From Phycisphaerales bacterium (GTDB lineage: Bacteria > Planctomycetota > Phycisphaerae > Phycisphaerales > UBA1924): DNA of 64,000 nt. The DNA is taken from positions 124,001-188,000 of the forward strand of contig JADLCX010000058.1 in NCBI GenBank assembly GCA_020846975.1, given 5' to 3'. Both the position numbers and the translations under genes were made by a program. The first letter of the stretch is position 1; each line of letters opens with the position of its first letter. Below are positions 52,169-61,286 of this stretch, one piece after another. The notes under the pieces were generated by a model. It was not told the DNA's origin and searched no databases. It saw only the letters and a list, made by a program, of their open reading frames with translations.

Positions 52169-53905
52169 ATGGAACAGCTCCGCAAGGTCTGGCAGCGCAT
52201 CGCCGAGCAGCTCGGCAGGCTCACCCCAAGCCAGAAGCTGCTCATTGGCAGCCTGATGGTCGTGCTGCTGATGTCCCTGTTCCTGGTCAGCCAGTACGCC
52301 GGCGCGCCGTCGATGGTGCCGATCGCCCCTGGGGCCACGCCCGAGGATCAGCAGAAGATCGCCGATGCTTTGGACGCGCGGGGTGTCGAGTTCAAGACCG
52401 TCAACGGCAACGTCGTTGTGCCGAGCGAACGCCAGTACGCCCTGCTCGCCCAGCTCCAGCAGGCGAGCGCTCTGCCCGCCGACAAGAAGCTCCTGTTTCC
52501 CAACCTGTTCGACGGCCAGAGCTGGATGCGCTCCAAGAGCGAACTGGACCAGCGGTTCATCCTCGCGCTCGGCAACGAACTGGCCGCCGTGGCCCGGCAT
52601 TTCCCGGGGGTTTCCCGCGCGTCGGTCAACATCGATCGGCCCGAGGCCCGGGGGATCGGGCGATCGGCGAGCAAGCCGACCGCGACGATCACCGTGTTCA
52701 CAAAGCCCGGGTCATCGCTCGATCCCAAGACCGTTTCGGCGCTCGCCGACCTTGTGGCCGGGAGCGTGTCGGGGCTCGATACCGGCGATGTCAAGATTGT
52801 CGATGGCACCAACGGCCGGAGCCATCGCGCGTCGGCTACGGGCGACTTCTACGCGTCGAGTTACCTGGAGCACGCCGCCAAGGTTGAGGAGCGCGTGCAA
52901 ACCAAGATCGTCGAACACCTGGCCCCGTTCATTCCGAACGTCATCGTGAGCGTCAACGCCATCGTGGACGCATCCCGCAAGGAGAGCAAGACCGACAGCG
53001 TGCTGCCCAAGGGCGAGGGAACTCAGGCGATCGTTGCCAGGGAAAGCACGACAACGACTTCCAGCAACGAATCCGCCGGCGCGGCCGAGCCGGGGCCCGG
53101 TTCCAACGTCGGCATGGACCTCAATCGAACCGGCGGCTCGGGCCGCAGCACCAACACCAGCGAAACCCAGGAGACCGAGAACGAGATCCTGCCGGGACGC
53201 AAGACGGTGATGCAGATCGACCCACAGGGCAAGCCGCTCAAGATCAACGTCTCGGTCAGCGTGCCCAAGAACTACGTCACATCGATTCTCTCGCAGAAGT
53301 CGGGCGCCGCGCCCGACCCGGCCGGCGGCGAGCCGGCAGCCCCGAGCGATGCCGATGTCGAGAAGGCGTGGGATGCCGAGCGTGCCCGGCTCGAAGCCAT
53401 GTTGCGGCCGTTGATCGATACCGAGGCGGCGGGTGTGAGTGCTGGGGGCGCTTCGGGCGGCGCATCGGCGGGAAGCCTTGTTGTCTCGCTCATTCCCGTC
53501 GCGCTCGCCACGCAGGCGACCGGCGCGACGGGCGCGGGCGCCGCAGGCTTTGGCGGCGGGCTGGGCGGGCTTTCGGGCGTGCTGGGCAATGGGCTGGTCA
53601 AGCAGATCGCGCTGGGCGGTCTGGCCGCGGCGGCTCTCGGCCTGATGTTGCTCATGGTCAGGAAGGCCGGCAAACCGGTCGTGCTTCCCACGGCGGAGGA
53701 ACTGGTCGGGGTTCCGCCCGCGCTCGAACCGCACAGCGATCTGGTGGGCGAGGCCGAGGAAACCGACACCGCCATGCAGGGAATCGAGATCGACGACAGC
53801 GAGCTCAAGACCACCAAGATGCTGGAGCAGGTTGGCGAACTGGTCAAGTCCAACCCCGGCACGGCGGCCAACGTATTCTCGAAGTGGCTCACGCCGGAGA
53901 ACTGA
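52169..53905 (+). CDS. fliF: Flagellar MS-ring protein FliF
   Basis: Forms the MS ring in the inner membrane. The first membrane helix (LLIGSLMVVLLMSLFLVSQY) is at about residues 25-44. The ring-building motifs then include ARGVEFKTVNGNVVVPSERQ, and a Ser/Thr/Gly-rich loop (about 290-335) leads to NEILPGRKTVMQIDPQGKPL. The second helix (IALGGLAAAALGLMLLMV) is followed by the FliG-binding end LGLMLL...KTTKMLEQVGELVKSNP. At 578 residues it is the usual size. Its stop is three bases before fliG. Confidence 0.95.
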   Translation: MEQLRKVWQRIAEQLGRLTPSQKLLIGSLMVVLLMSLFLVSQYAGAPSMVPIAPGATPEDQQKIADALDARGVEFKTVNGNVVVPSERQYALLAQLQQASALPADKKLLFPNLFDGQSWMRSKSELDQRFILALGNELAAVARHFPGVSRASVNIDRPEARGIGRSASKPTATITVFTKPGSSLDPKTVSALADLVAGSVSGLDTGDVKIVDGTNGRSHRASATGDFYASSYLEHAAKVEERVQTKIVEHLAPFIPNVIVSVNAIVDASRKESKTDSVLPKGEGTQAIVARESTTTTSSNESAGAAEPGPGSNVGMDLNRTGGSGRSTNTSETQETENEILPGRKTVMQIDPQGKPLKINVSVSVPKNYVTSILSQKSGAAPDPAGGEPAAPSDADVEKAWDAERARLEAMLRPLIDTEAAGVSAGGASGGASAGSLVVSLIPVALATQATGATGAGAAGFGGGLGGLSGVLGNGLVKQIALGGLAAAALGLMLLMVRKAGKPVVLPTAEELVGVPPALEPHSDLVGEAEETDTAMQGIEIDDSELKTTKMLEQVGELVKSNPGTAANVFSKWLTPEN

Positions 53906-53908
53906 ACG

Positions 53909-54949
53909 ATGCCGCGCAAACCCGGCGAGAAACTCCCGACAGACCCATCGCTTCTCGACGGCGTCACCAAGGCGGCGATCCTGCTGATGACGCTCGAGAC
54001 CGCGGTTGCCAGCCAGCTCCTCAAGCAGCTCGCCCCGGAAGCCGTCGAGGAAGTCACCCGCGAACTGGCCGGGCTTGGGCGGATCCCGCCGGAACTGCGG
54101 TCGGCCGTCGTCGAGGAGTTCTACACGCTCTCGATCGCCAGCCAGTACATGAACGAGGGAGGGCTGGACTACGCGCGGGTGCTGCTCAAGGGATCCCTCG
54201 CGGGCGACGCCGCGGAGAAGGTGCTCCAGCAGATCCAGACGCAGGTACAGAAGACCCCGTTCAGTTTCCTGCAGAAGGCCGAGAGCGAGAACCTTCTGAC
54301 GTTCATCCAGGATGAACACCCGCAGACCATCGCGCTGATCGTGTGTCACCTGACCCACCAGAAGGCCGCCGAGATCATGGCCGGCCTGCCGATGCAGAAG
54401 CAGATCGAGGTCATCAAGCGCATCGCGAACATGGAGCAGACCAACCCCGAGGTCATCCGTGAGGTCGAGCGGGGTCTGGAATCCCGACTCTCGAACATGC
54501 TCAGCCAGAGCATGGAGAAGGCCGGCGGCATCCCGACCGTCGCGGAGATCCTCAACCTGGCCGATCGCGCCACCGAGAAGACGATCATGGAAGGGCTGGA
54601 GGCCGAAGACCCCGAACTCGTCGAGGAGATCCGGCGTCTGATGTTCGTGTTCGAGGATGTGCTCAAGGTGGACGACAAGGGCATCCAGATGATTCTGAAG
54701 GAGATCGATAACGACGAGCTTGGGCTCGCGCTCAAGACCGCCAGCCAGGAGCTCCAGACCAAGATCTTCAAGAACATGTCCGAGCGTGCCGCGACACTCA
54801 TCAAGGAGGACATGCAGTACATGGGCCCGGTCCGCGTCAGCGATGTCGAGTCTGCGCAGCAGCGGATCGTGGACATCGTTCGGCGCCTCGAGGATGCGGG
54901 CGAGATCATCATCTCCGGCCGCGGCGGAGAGAGCGACCTGATCGTCTGA
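53909..54949 (+). CDS. fliG: Flagellar motor switch protein FliG
   Basis: Torque-transmitting ring protein. The conserved EHPQTIALIV motif is near residue 135. The hinge and C-terminal torque helix carry the charged residues DDKGIQMILKEIDNDELGLA. NMSERAATLIKEDMQYMGPV is also typical. At 346 residues it is the standard length, following fliF directly and preceding the fliH-like gene by 17 bases. Confidence 0.97.
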   Translation: MPRKPGEKLPTDPSLLDGVTKAAILLMTLETAVASQLLKQLAPEAVEEVTRELAGLGRIPPELRSAVVEEFYTLSIASQYMNEGGLDYARVLLKGSLAGDAAEKVLQQIQTQVQKTPFSFLQKAESENLLTFIQDEHPQTIALIVCHLTHQKAAEIMAGLPMQKQIEVIKRIANMEQTNPEVIREVERGLESRLSNMLSQSMEKAGGIPTVAEILNLADRATEKTIMEGLEAEDPELVEEIRRLMFVFEDVLKVDDKGIQMILKEIDNDELGLALKTASQELQTKIFKNMSERAATLIKEDMQYMGPVRVSDVESAQQRIVDIVRRLEDAGEIIISGRGGESDLIV

Positions 54950-54965
54950 TTTCACGAACCACCCG

Positions 54966-55736
54966 ATGGCCATCATCAAGCACAACCAGGCGGTCGATGT
55001 GGCCCGGAGCGCGGTCGTGCTCGACCTCGGTGATCTGCGGCGGCAGGGGGCGATCATCCTCCAGGCCGCGCGGGATCAGGCCGCGGCGATCGTCGCCGAA
55101 GCGCGTGCCGAGCGTGAACGCATCATGGCGGGCGCGGCGGAGACGGGTCGAAGCGAAGGCTTGTCAAAGGGCCGGGCCGAAGGTCTCGATTCAGGACAGG
55201 TCGAGGGTCGAGCCGCGGCGATCGCCGAGGTGCGCCCGAGGCTGGAACTGATCGAAACCGCGTGGAGCAACGCGCTGGGAGAGTTCGAGTCTACCCGCAC
55301 ATCGATGCTGCGCGCGGCCGAGGGTGACCTGATCCGGCTGGCGCTGGCGATCGCAACACGGGTGACCAAGCGTCAGGTGCAGGTCGATCCATCGATCGTC
55401 GTGGAGCAGGTGCGAGCCGTGCTCGGCGTGATCTCCCGTCCCACGGCGCTCGTCGTCCGCGTTCATCCCGACGATTCGCCGGTGTTGGAAGCGGCGATGC
55501 CGTCGCTGAAGGCCAGGATCGCGGCCGCGAGCGAGGTTGAACTGGTACAGGATCAGTCGCTCGAGCGAGGGTCGTGCATCGCGGAGATGCGGGGCGTCGC
55601 TGGCAGGTCATCGGGTGAGCCCGCGGCCGCGTCGGGTGGCGAGGTGGATGCGACCATCGGAACGCAGCTGCAGCGGATCGCCGAGGTCTTGCTGCCGGGC
55701 GGAGCGCCGATCGAGGAAGGCGGGGGCTCGCGATGA
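54966..55736 (+). CDS. fliH: Flagellar export regulator FliH
   Basis: Soluble regulator that couples to the export ATPase. The 256-residue protein has an Ala-rich coiled coil (AAIVAEARAERERIMAGAAE), a Gly-rich glycine-zipper stretch (GRSEGLSKGRAEG, GRAAAIAEVRPRL), and the C-terminal FliH domain LALAIATRVTKRQVQVDP with LERGSCIAEMRG. Sequence is weakly conserved in this family, so the name relies on position before fliI and on the GxxxG pattern. The stop overlaps fliI by ATGA. Confidence 0.88.
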   Translation: MAIIKHNQAVDVARSAVVLDLGDLRRQGAIILQAARDQAAAIVAEARAERERIMAGAAETGRSEGLSKGRAEGLDSGQVEGRAAAIAEVRPRLELIETAWSNALGEFESTRTSMLRAAEGDLIRLALAIATRVTKRQVQVDPSIVVEQVRAVLGVISRPTALVVRVHPDDSPVLEAAMPSLKARIAAASEVELVQDQSLERGSCIAEMRGVAGRSSGEPAAASGGEVDATIGTQLQRIAEVLLPGGAPIEEGGGSR

Positions 55737-57235
55737 TCGGGCTTGAGTCGCAGATCGACCTGGTCCGGGATGGGCGCGTGCAGCCGATGCGGCTGACCGG
55801 CTGCGTCGCGGCGCTGCGGGGCATGACCATCCTCGTTCGGGACTTGCCGATGCCCGTCGGGTCGCTGGTGATGATCCGACGAGGGAGCGAGGTGGGGATC
55901 GGTCCGGACCAGCCGGAGAGGCTGGCTTCGATGCTGACCAACGCCGCCGATCTCGGCGAGATCATCGGGTTCGACGGGGCGCACTCCGTGGTCATGATGC
56001 TCGCCGGCACGGCGATGGGGGGTGGGGGAATCAGGCCGGGCGACCGCGTCGTGGGTCTGCAGGCTGCGCAGACCGTGAGCGTGTCAGACGCCCTGCTCGG
56101 ACGTGTGGTCAACGGTCTGGGAAAGCCCATCGACGGCAAGGGGCCGATCGAGGGAGGAGCCGCGGCAGCGCGATTGATCGACCCGGACCCCATCGGTCCG
56201 CTCGATCGAAGGCGAATCTCCGAACCTATGTACACGGGTGTCCGTGCCATCGATCTTTTTGCGACGCTCGGTCGCGGCCAGAGAATGGGCATCTTTGCCG
56301 GGCCGGGCGTGGGCAAGAGCACCCTGCTCGGAGCGGTTGCCCGGAACGCCGCGGCTGATGTGGCGGTCATCGGGCTGATCGGCGAGCGAGGGCGGGAGGT
56401 TCGAGACTTTCTCGAGCACAACCTCGGAGAGGACGGGCTTCGCCGCAGCGTGGTGGTGGTCGCCACCGGAGATGAATCGCCCCTGCTGCGCGTGCGTGCC
56501 GCGCAGGCCGCGTGCGCCTTCGCCGAGCACTTCCGCGATCAGGGCAAGGCGGTCGTGCTCATCATGGATTCCGTGACGCGCTTCGCACACGCGCAGCGAC
56601 AGATCGGTCTGAGCGTCGGCGAGCCCCCCGCCACGCGGGGCTATACACCGAGCGTGTTTTCCGGCCTGGCGCGGCTGCTCGAGCGGGCCGGCGCGGTCGA
56701 GCCTCGCCAGCAGGGCGGAGTTCCCGGCGGGTCGATCACCGGCCTGTACTCGGTCCTCGTCGAGGGCGACGACATGACCGAGCCCGTTGCCGATGCCGCC
56801 CGTGGAATCCTCGACGGCCACCTCATCCTTTCGCGCTCGCTCGCGCAGCGGGCGCACTACCCCGCGATCGACATCCTCGACTCGATCTCGCGCGTCGCGG
56901 ACGACGTGACCGATGCCCAGCATCAGGCCGCACGCCGGCAGCTCGTGCGGATTCTGGCCGGCTACAAGTCGGTGGAGGACCTCGTCCAGATCGGTGCGTA
57001 CGCCAAGGGCTCGAACCCGGACTCGGATATCGCGATCGAATACCACCGGGCGATCAACGATCTGCTCCAGCAGAATCTGCACGAACCGGTCGGGGATGGA
57101 GGCACGGCCGCCGCGTTCGATCAATGGCGGTCGATCGCGTTGAAACTCGCGATCCAGGCGGGCGCTGAACTTCAGAAGGCCCTTGCCCAGCGAACTCGCT
57201 CCGCGGCGTCGGCGCCTTCCGCGAGGAGGGCCTGA
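55733..57235 (+). CDS. fliI: Flagellum-specific ATPase FliI
   Basis: ATPase of the type III flagellar export apparatus. It is related to F1 beta. Walker A GPGVGKSTLLG is near residues 187-197, followed by GLIGERGREVRDFLEHNLG and Walker B VVLIMDSVTRFA. PPATRGYTPSVFSGLARLLE and SLAQRAHYPAIDILDSISRV are the family blocks around the catalytic Glu and the arginine finger. At 500 residues it is slightly longer than average through an acidic N-terminus and tail. It overlaps fliH. Confidence 0.97.
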   Translation: MIGLESQIDLVRDGRVQPMRLTGCVAALRGMTILVRDLPMPVGSLVMIRRGSEVGIGPDQPERLASMLTNAADLGEIIGFDGAHSVVMMLAGTAMGGGGIRPGDRVVGLQAAQTVSVSDALLGRVVNGLGKPIDGKGPIEGGAAAARLIDPDPIGPLDRRRISEPMYTGVRAIDLFATLGRGQRMGIFAGPGVGKSTLLGAVARNAAADVAVIGLIGERGREVRDFLEHNLGEDGLRRSVVVVATGDESPLLRVRAAQAACAFAEHFRDQGKAVVLIMDSVTRFAHAQRQIGLSVGEPPATRGYTPSVFSGLARLLERAGAVEPRQQGGVPGGSITGLYSVLVEGDDMTEPVADAARGILDGHLILSRSLAQRAHYPAIDILDSISRVADDVTDAQHQAARRQLVRILAGYKSVEDLVQIGAYAKGSNPDSDIAIEYHRAINDLLQQNLHEPVGDGGTAAAFDQWRSIALKLAIQAGAELQKALAQRTRSAASAPSARRA

Positions 57236-57238
57236 TCC

Positions 57239-57733
57239 ATGCCCGGCAGGTTCCGGTTTCGCCTTCAGCCGGTGCTCGAGATGCGTGAGCGAGCCGAGCG
57301 CGACCACCAGCTCCGGGTCGCCGGGATGGAACGCGAGCGTCAGCGGCTCGAACTGGCGCTTCGGGCGATTCAGGCTGAACTCGAGGATGCGCGGGCGGGG
57401 CTCCGCGACCGGCTCTTCCTGCCCGGGTCGGGCATGGGTCTGGCGGCCGTGCGATTGCAGGCCAACGCGTCGCTGCACATCACGCTGCGCGCCCAGCGTG
57501 CGGCGATCGAACTCGCGGGTGCCATGAAACGTCTCGAATCCGCTCGCGCCGATCTGCTCGCGGCGACGACGGCCCGCCGGGCCGTGCAGACGCTGAAGGA
57601 CAAGCGGCGCGCCGAGCACATGACCGCGCAACGCCGCGCCGAGGACCAGAGTCTCGACGACTTGACGGTGATGCGGCACGGCCGCGCGGCTCCGCTGTTC
57701 GACGAATCGATCTCGGCTTCCCAGGAGACCTGA
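57239..57733 (+). CDS. fliJ: Flagellar export chaperone FliJ
   Basis: Coiled-coil chaperone that links FliI to the export gate. The 164-residue protein begins FRFRLQPVLEMRERAERDHQ, the usual FliJ start, and is otherwise a charged helix pair (MERERQRLELALRAIQAELE, KRLESARADLLAATTA). It starts three bases after fliI. Sequence is weakly conserved; length, coils and position support the name. Confidence 0.9.
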   Translation: MPGRFRFRLQPVLEMRERAERDHQLRVAGMERERQRLELALRAIQAELEDARAGLRDRLFLPGSGMGLAAVRLQANASLHITLRAQRAAIELAGAMKRLESARADLLAATTARRAVQTLKDKRRAEHMTAQRRAEDQSLDDLTVMRHGRAAPLFDESISASQET

Positions 57734-57738
57734 CCGCC

Positions 57739-58461
57739 ATGAAGCGACTCTGGATGATGATCTCAACGCTCGCCATCGCCAATGTCCTGGCCATCGGTGG
57801 GCTGTTGGGCTGGCTGCACTTCACCGACCGGCTCAGCCGCGATCGGTTCGAGTCCGTCCGTCAGATGCTGAAGGTCACCCTCACGCAAGAGGCCAAGGAC
57901 AAGGCCGACGACGCGGCGGCGGCGGAGGCCGCGAAGGTCAAGGCCGACGCTGACGCCAAGGCGGCGGCCCCGCCGGAGACGGCCGCGGACCGGATCGTCG
58001 AACGCCAACTCCAGAGCGAGAAGGAACTCCAGCAGGTCCGGCGCAAGCAGCAGGAACTGGAGAATCTCAAGGGCTTCGTCCTGCGTCAGATCGCCGACCT
58101 TGAGCAACGCGAAGCGCAGTTGCAGAAACAGAGAGCCGCGTTCGAGGCCGAGCGCAAGCGGATCGCCGAGACCGAGGCCACCGAGCAGTTCAAATCGGCG
58201 CTGGCGACCCTCGAATCGCAGCGGCCGCGCGATGCGAGGCTGATGCTCGCCGCGCTGATGACCTCCAACCAGACCGACCAGGTTGTGTCGTACCTGGCCC
58301 GCATGGATGAGGGCAAGCGGGGGAAAGTGATCGCCGAGTTTGTCAAGGATCAGCCGGCCGTGGCCGCGGATTTGCTGGAACGCATCCGTACGCGCGGACA
58401 GGTTGCCTCGGTGCCACCCATTCAGGGTGGCGGAGGGCAGCCGGCCGCCGCGGCACGGTGA
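57739..58461 (+). CDS. MotE-like flagellar protein
   Basis: 240-residue membrane-anchored coiled-coil protein. A membrane helix (LWMMISTLAIANVLAIGGLL) is followed by a long Lys/Ala/Glu-rich coil (residues 45-160) and an MgtE-N-like end, RPRDARLMLAALMTSNQTDQ followed by VVSYLARMDEGKRG. This arrangement is that of MotE, the MotC chaperone, often placed after fliJ. The start is six bases after fliJ. Confidence 0.8.
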   Translation: MKRLWMMISTLAIANVLAIGGLLGWLHFTDRLSRDRFESVRQMLKVTLTQEAKDKADDAAAAEAAKVKADADAKAAAPPETAADRIVERQLQSEKELQQVRRKQQELENLKGFVLRQIADLEQREAQLQKQRAAFEAERKRIAETEATEQFKSALATLESQRPRDARLMLAALMTSNQTDQVVSYLARMDEGKRGKVIAEFVKDQPAVAADLLERIRTRGQVASVPPIQGGGGQPAAAAR

Positions 58462-58467
58462 GCACGC

Positions 58468-60108
58468 ATGCAGCAGGCGGTGACACTTGAGCTCGGACGT
58501 ACGGGGGTCGCGACCCAAGCCGGCAAACGGAGGCTGTCGGGTGGTGAACTGGAACGGACGAGTGCTGCGCGGTTGAGCGCGGAGTTTGATCACACGTTGC
58601 GCAAGACTCGCGCGTTGGGGGAAGAGAAAACCTTCCGTGAGCCCGCGGAAGCGCAGAGCCAGGAGTCAGAAGCCAGTCGTCCGGGTGAGGAACCTCGCGC
58701 GCGTCCGACCGACGCGCCAGCCCCGACGACCGAGTCGGAGAGCCTGGAGCCCGCACCGCAGACGGAGAAAGTGGAACACGTCTGCGAGACATGCCAGGAG
58801 TCCGTGGGGGATCCCGCGGTGGCTGCCGAGGGCCCGCCACCCGTGGCCCCGCCATCGGTTGCATCGGCGCCGATCACCATCTCCGCAACCGCGCGTCCCA
58901 TCACCATCGATACGCTCACATCGCTCCTGCTCGCCGGAAAGCGTCCTGAGATCGCGCTTCTTCCCGTCCGGCAACAGCGACCGCCCGTTACCGACCGAAG
59001 CGAGGATTCCATCGCGGCGAGATTCTCGGCGCGGGAGCCTCGCATCGACGCACGTCCCGCCATTGACAACCGTGATTCTGATGACGCCGGCTCGACAGGA
59101 TCTACTGAAGAACAGGCGGGGCAGGTTGCCTCGGTCGTCACCGGCTTGGAGGCTGGAAGCGACCGGGCGGCCGAGAACCGCGCGGACTCGAGAACTCCCG
59201 CGCCCTCGGATCACAGCCGCGGCGAGAATCCCGCCGCAACCGCCCGCGCGACGCAGAACGTGCGCTCGCCCGTGAACACATCCGAAAGCCAGCCACGAAG
59301 CGGCGCGGGACAGGCAAGTCCATCGCACGCAGCCCGGTCGACCGGCGAATCGTCGAACCCGGGCGGGCACTTCTCGTCAGCATCGCGTGGGCGCTCGGAT
59401 GCCGATCCCCTCTCACGGTTGGCGGGTCGCTCCTCTGGCTCTGTCCCTTCGCGATCACCAGCCGACACCGCGTTCGCCAGCCAGCTTGCGCGCGGGCTTG
59501 GCGCCGCGATGAAGAGCGGCACGGGAGCGGTGACTCTCCGTCTGAATCCCGATTCTCTGGGACAGTTGCGGATCCGTATTCAGCTGCCTTCCGAAGGCGG
59601 CCGCGACCCACAGGTGTCCGCGCGTTTCGAGGCGGAGTCGGAAGCCGCGAGGCAACTCATCGAGCGCTCGTTTCCTCATCTGCGTGAGTCGCTCGCCCAA
59701 AGGGGGCTGGATGTCGGCCGGCTGGAGGTTGCCGATGTGCCGCCGATTCGCGGGCAACGGCGGTCAGCCGAACAAAGTGCTTCCCAACTCGGGCCACCTC
59801 ACGTTGGCACGCCAAGTGCGGAGGAGCCAACCGATCCAGTCTCGTCTGCGCAAGTCTCGCCCGACGGTGGTGGAACGGCCCACGGGGGAGATCACGAAGC
59901 CGGGTCCGAGGCCGAATCATGGTCGGGCATGGCTGCCCGGACCTGGCAGGGTGGACCCGGTGCGACTGAGGATCAGCCGTCCGAGGACCTGACGCGGAGC
60001 GTCGAACTGTGGGGTTGGGAGCGATCGGGCCGGAGTGCCGCGATCTACCAGTTGACAAAAAGCACGGACGGCGGAGCCGCCCGGATCGTAATCGATGCGA
60101 TTGGCTGA
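58468..60108 (+). CDS. fliK: Flagellar hook-length control protein FliK
   Basis: Molecular ruler and export-switch protein. The 546-residue protein is a long disordered Ser/Arg/Pro/Ala-rich stretch, with a compact C-terminal domain from about residue 340: VTLRLNPDSLGQLRIRIQLP, ARQLIERSFPHLRESLAQRG and LDVGRLEVADV are the FliK_Cterm signature. The region between 59000 and 59500 is less GC-rich and low-complexity. It starts six bases after the MotE-like gene. Confidence 0.92.
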   Translation: MQQAVTLELGRTGVATQAGKRRLSGGELERTSAARLSAEFDHTLRKTRALGEEKTFREPAEAQSQESEASRPGEEPRARPTDAPAPTTESESLEPAPQTEKVEHVCETCQESVGDPAVAAEGPPPVAPPSVASAPITISATARPITIDTLTSLLLAGKRPEIALLPVRQQRPPVTDRSEDSIAARFSAREPRIDARPAIDNRDSDDAGSTGSTEEQAGQVASVVTGLEAGSDRAAENRADSRTPAPSDHSRGENPAATARATQNVRSPVNTSESQPRSGAGQASPSHAARSTGESSNPGGHFSSASRGRSDADPLSRLAGRSSGSVPSRSPADTAFASQLARGLGAAMKSGTGAVTLRLNPDSLGQLRIRIQLPSEGGRDPQVSARFEAESEAARQLIERSFPHLRESLAQRGLDVGRLEVADVPPIRGQRRSAEQSASQLGPPHVGTPSAEEPTDPVSSAQVSPDGGGTAHGGDHEAGSEAESWSGMAARTWQGGPGATEDQPSEDLTRSVELWGWERSGRSAAIYQLTKSTDGGAARIVIDAIG

Positions 60109-60189
60109 GGCCGGTCGCGTGGCGTTCTGACAATGGCCGAGCCCGATTCTTCGCGGCTCGGGCCCGGTGTCCCGGCCCGGAGGTACGAC

Positions 60190-60627
60190 ATGCCCGCTGT
60201 TACCGATGCTCTCTCCTCGTCCGCCGTGCAATCGACTTCCACGCGCGACGCGTTCAGCGACCTCACGAGCGAGGAGTTCGTGAAGATCATGTTCACGGAA
60301 CTCTCGAACCAGGACCCGCTCAAGCCCAACGACTCCAGCCAGATGCTCGAACAGCTCTCGAGTCTTCGCTCCATTCAGTCGGACATCGAACTGGGCAACA
60401 AGCTCGAGGATGTTGTCACGCAGAACCAGCTCTCGACCGCGGGGGCGTTGATCGGCAAGTGGGTCGCCGGGCTGACCGGCCAGAACTTCCGCGTGTACGG
60501 CCAGGTTGACTCCGTCAGCCGCACCTCCGACGGCCCGGTGCTCAACCTCTCGAACGGCTACAGCATCCCGTTCAACAACCTCGACCACGTGCTGGCGGAG
60601 GATCCGACGCCCGCGCCGACAACCTGA
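60190..60627 (+). CDS. flgD: Flagellar hook capping protein FlgD
   Basis: Cap for hook assembly. The N-terminal FlgD block is FVKIMFTELSNQDPLKPNDS, then SQMLEQLSSLRSIQSDIELG. The C-terminal half is short (VAGLTGQNFRVYGQVDSV), so this is a minimal 145-residue FlgD without the Ig-like and Tudor-like domains of the 230-residue enterobacterial protein. The ATG at 60190 has GGAGG at 60178-60182; an earlier in-frame ATG at 60133 lacks one. Confidence 0.92.
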   Translation: MPAVTDALSSSAVQSTSTRDAFSDLTSEEFVKIMFTELSNQDPLKPNDSSQMLEQLSSLRSIQSDIELGNKLEDVVTQNQLSTAGALIGKWVAGLTGQNFRVYGQVDSVSRTSDGPVLNLSNGYSIPFNNLDHVLAEDPTPAPTT

Positions 60628-60686
60628 GTCGATCCGAATCTCGTGGCGAGGCCCCTTGATCAACGTTCAGGCGATGAGGATACGGG

Positions 60687-61202
60687 ATGACTATTGACGC
60701 ATCTGCGCTCTTGAGAATGCTGGGCGCCGGCCCGCGAACGACGGCCATCGGCCAGGCCCTGGCTCAGGGCTCGTCTCGCCCCGCCGCGGCCGCCCCCACG
60801 GGTGTCGAGGCCGGGCAGTTCGCCGACCTGCTCGCCAAGGCGCGTGCCGGCGAACTCAGTTCCAACCAGCCCGTCACGATCTCGCCGGGAGCCGCCTCGT
60901 CGCTGAGGCTCACCGACGATCAGTTGGCGAGGATCTCGATCGCCGCCGACAACGCCGAGTCGCAGGGGCTCCACACCGCGCTCGTCCTGATCGACGATCA
61001 GAGGCTCGTGCTCGATGTCGAGAATCGAACGCTGGCGCCGTTGGCCGGCGATGTGGCGTCGATCGCCGAAGTGGACGGAGTCATCAACCTGACGACGCAG
61101 CCGGCGGACCAGGCAGCCGCGGTGCCGCCGCCCGCGGCGACGACATCGAGCGCCTCACTCGCCCGAATCCTCGCCGAGCGTGCCGCCGCGCACGCGGCCT
61201 GA
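60687..61202 (+). CDS. TIGR02530-like flagellar operon protein
   Basis: Protein of 171 residues between flgD and flgE. After a variable Ala-rich N-terminus comes a core of the pattern LTDDQLARISIAADNAESQG, HTALVLIDDQRLVLDVENRT, and a final SIAEVDGVINL. The helix-strand pattern and position match the TIGR02530 flagellar operon family, which has no firm function. The end is Pro/Ala-rich. It is not an obvious enzyme. Confidence 0.75.
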   Translation: MTIDASALLRMLGAGPRTTAIGQALAQGSSRPAAAAPTGVEAGQFADLLAKARAGELSSNQPVTISPGAASSLRLTDDQLARISIAADNAESQGLHTALVLIDDQRLVLDVENRTLAPLAGDVASIAEVDGVINLTTQPADQAAAVPPPAATTSSASLARILAERAAAHAA

Positions 61203-61286
61203 TTCCCTTCGATCCCGCCTCCCCATTTCCCGCTCCATTCAAGCTCTCAACACGGCCCGACAGGGCCGCTTCCAGGACCTCCCCGC

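Noticed and set aside
60133..60189. Longer N-terminus for FlgD
   Set aside because: The GGAGG at 60178-60182 fits the ATG at 60190, and the extra residues are not FlgD-like.
61203..61286. Second sigma-54 promoter before flgE
   Set aside because: No GG-N10-GC pair with TGGC and TTGC is present in the gap.
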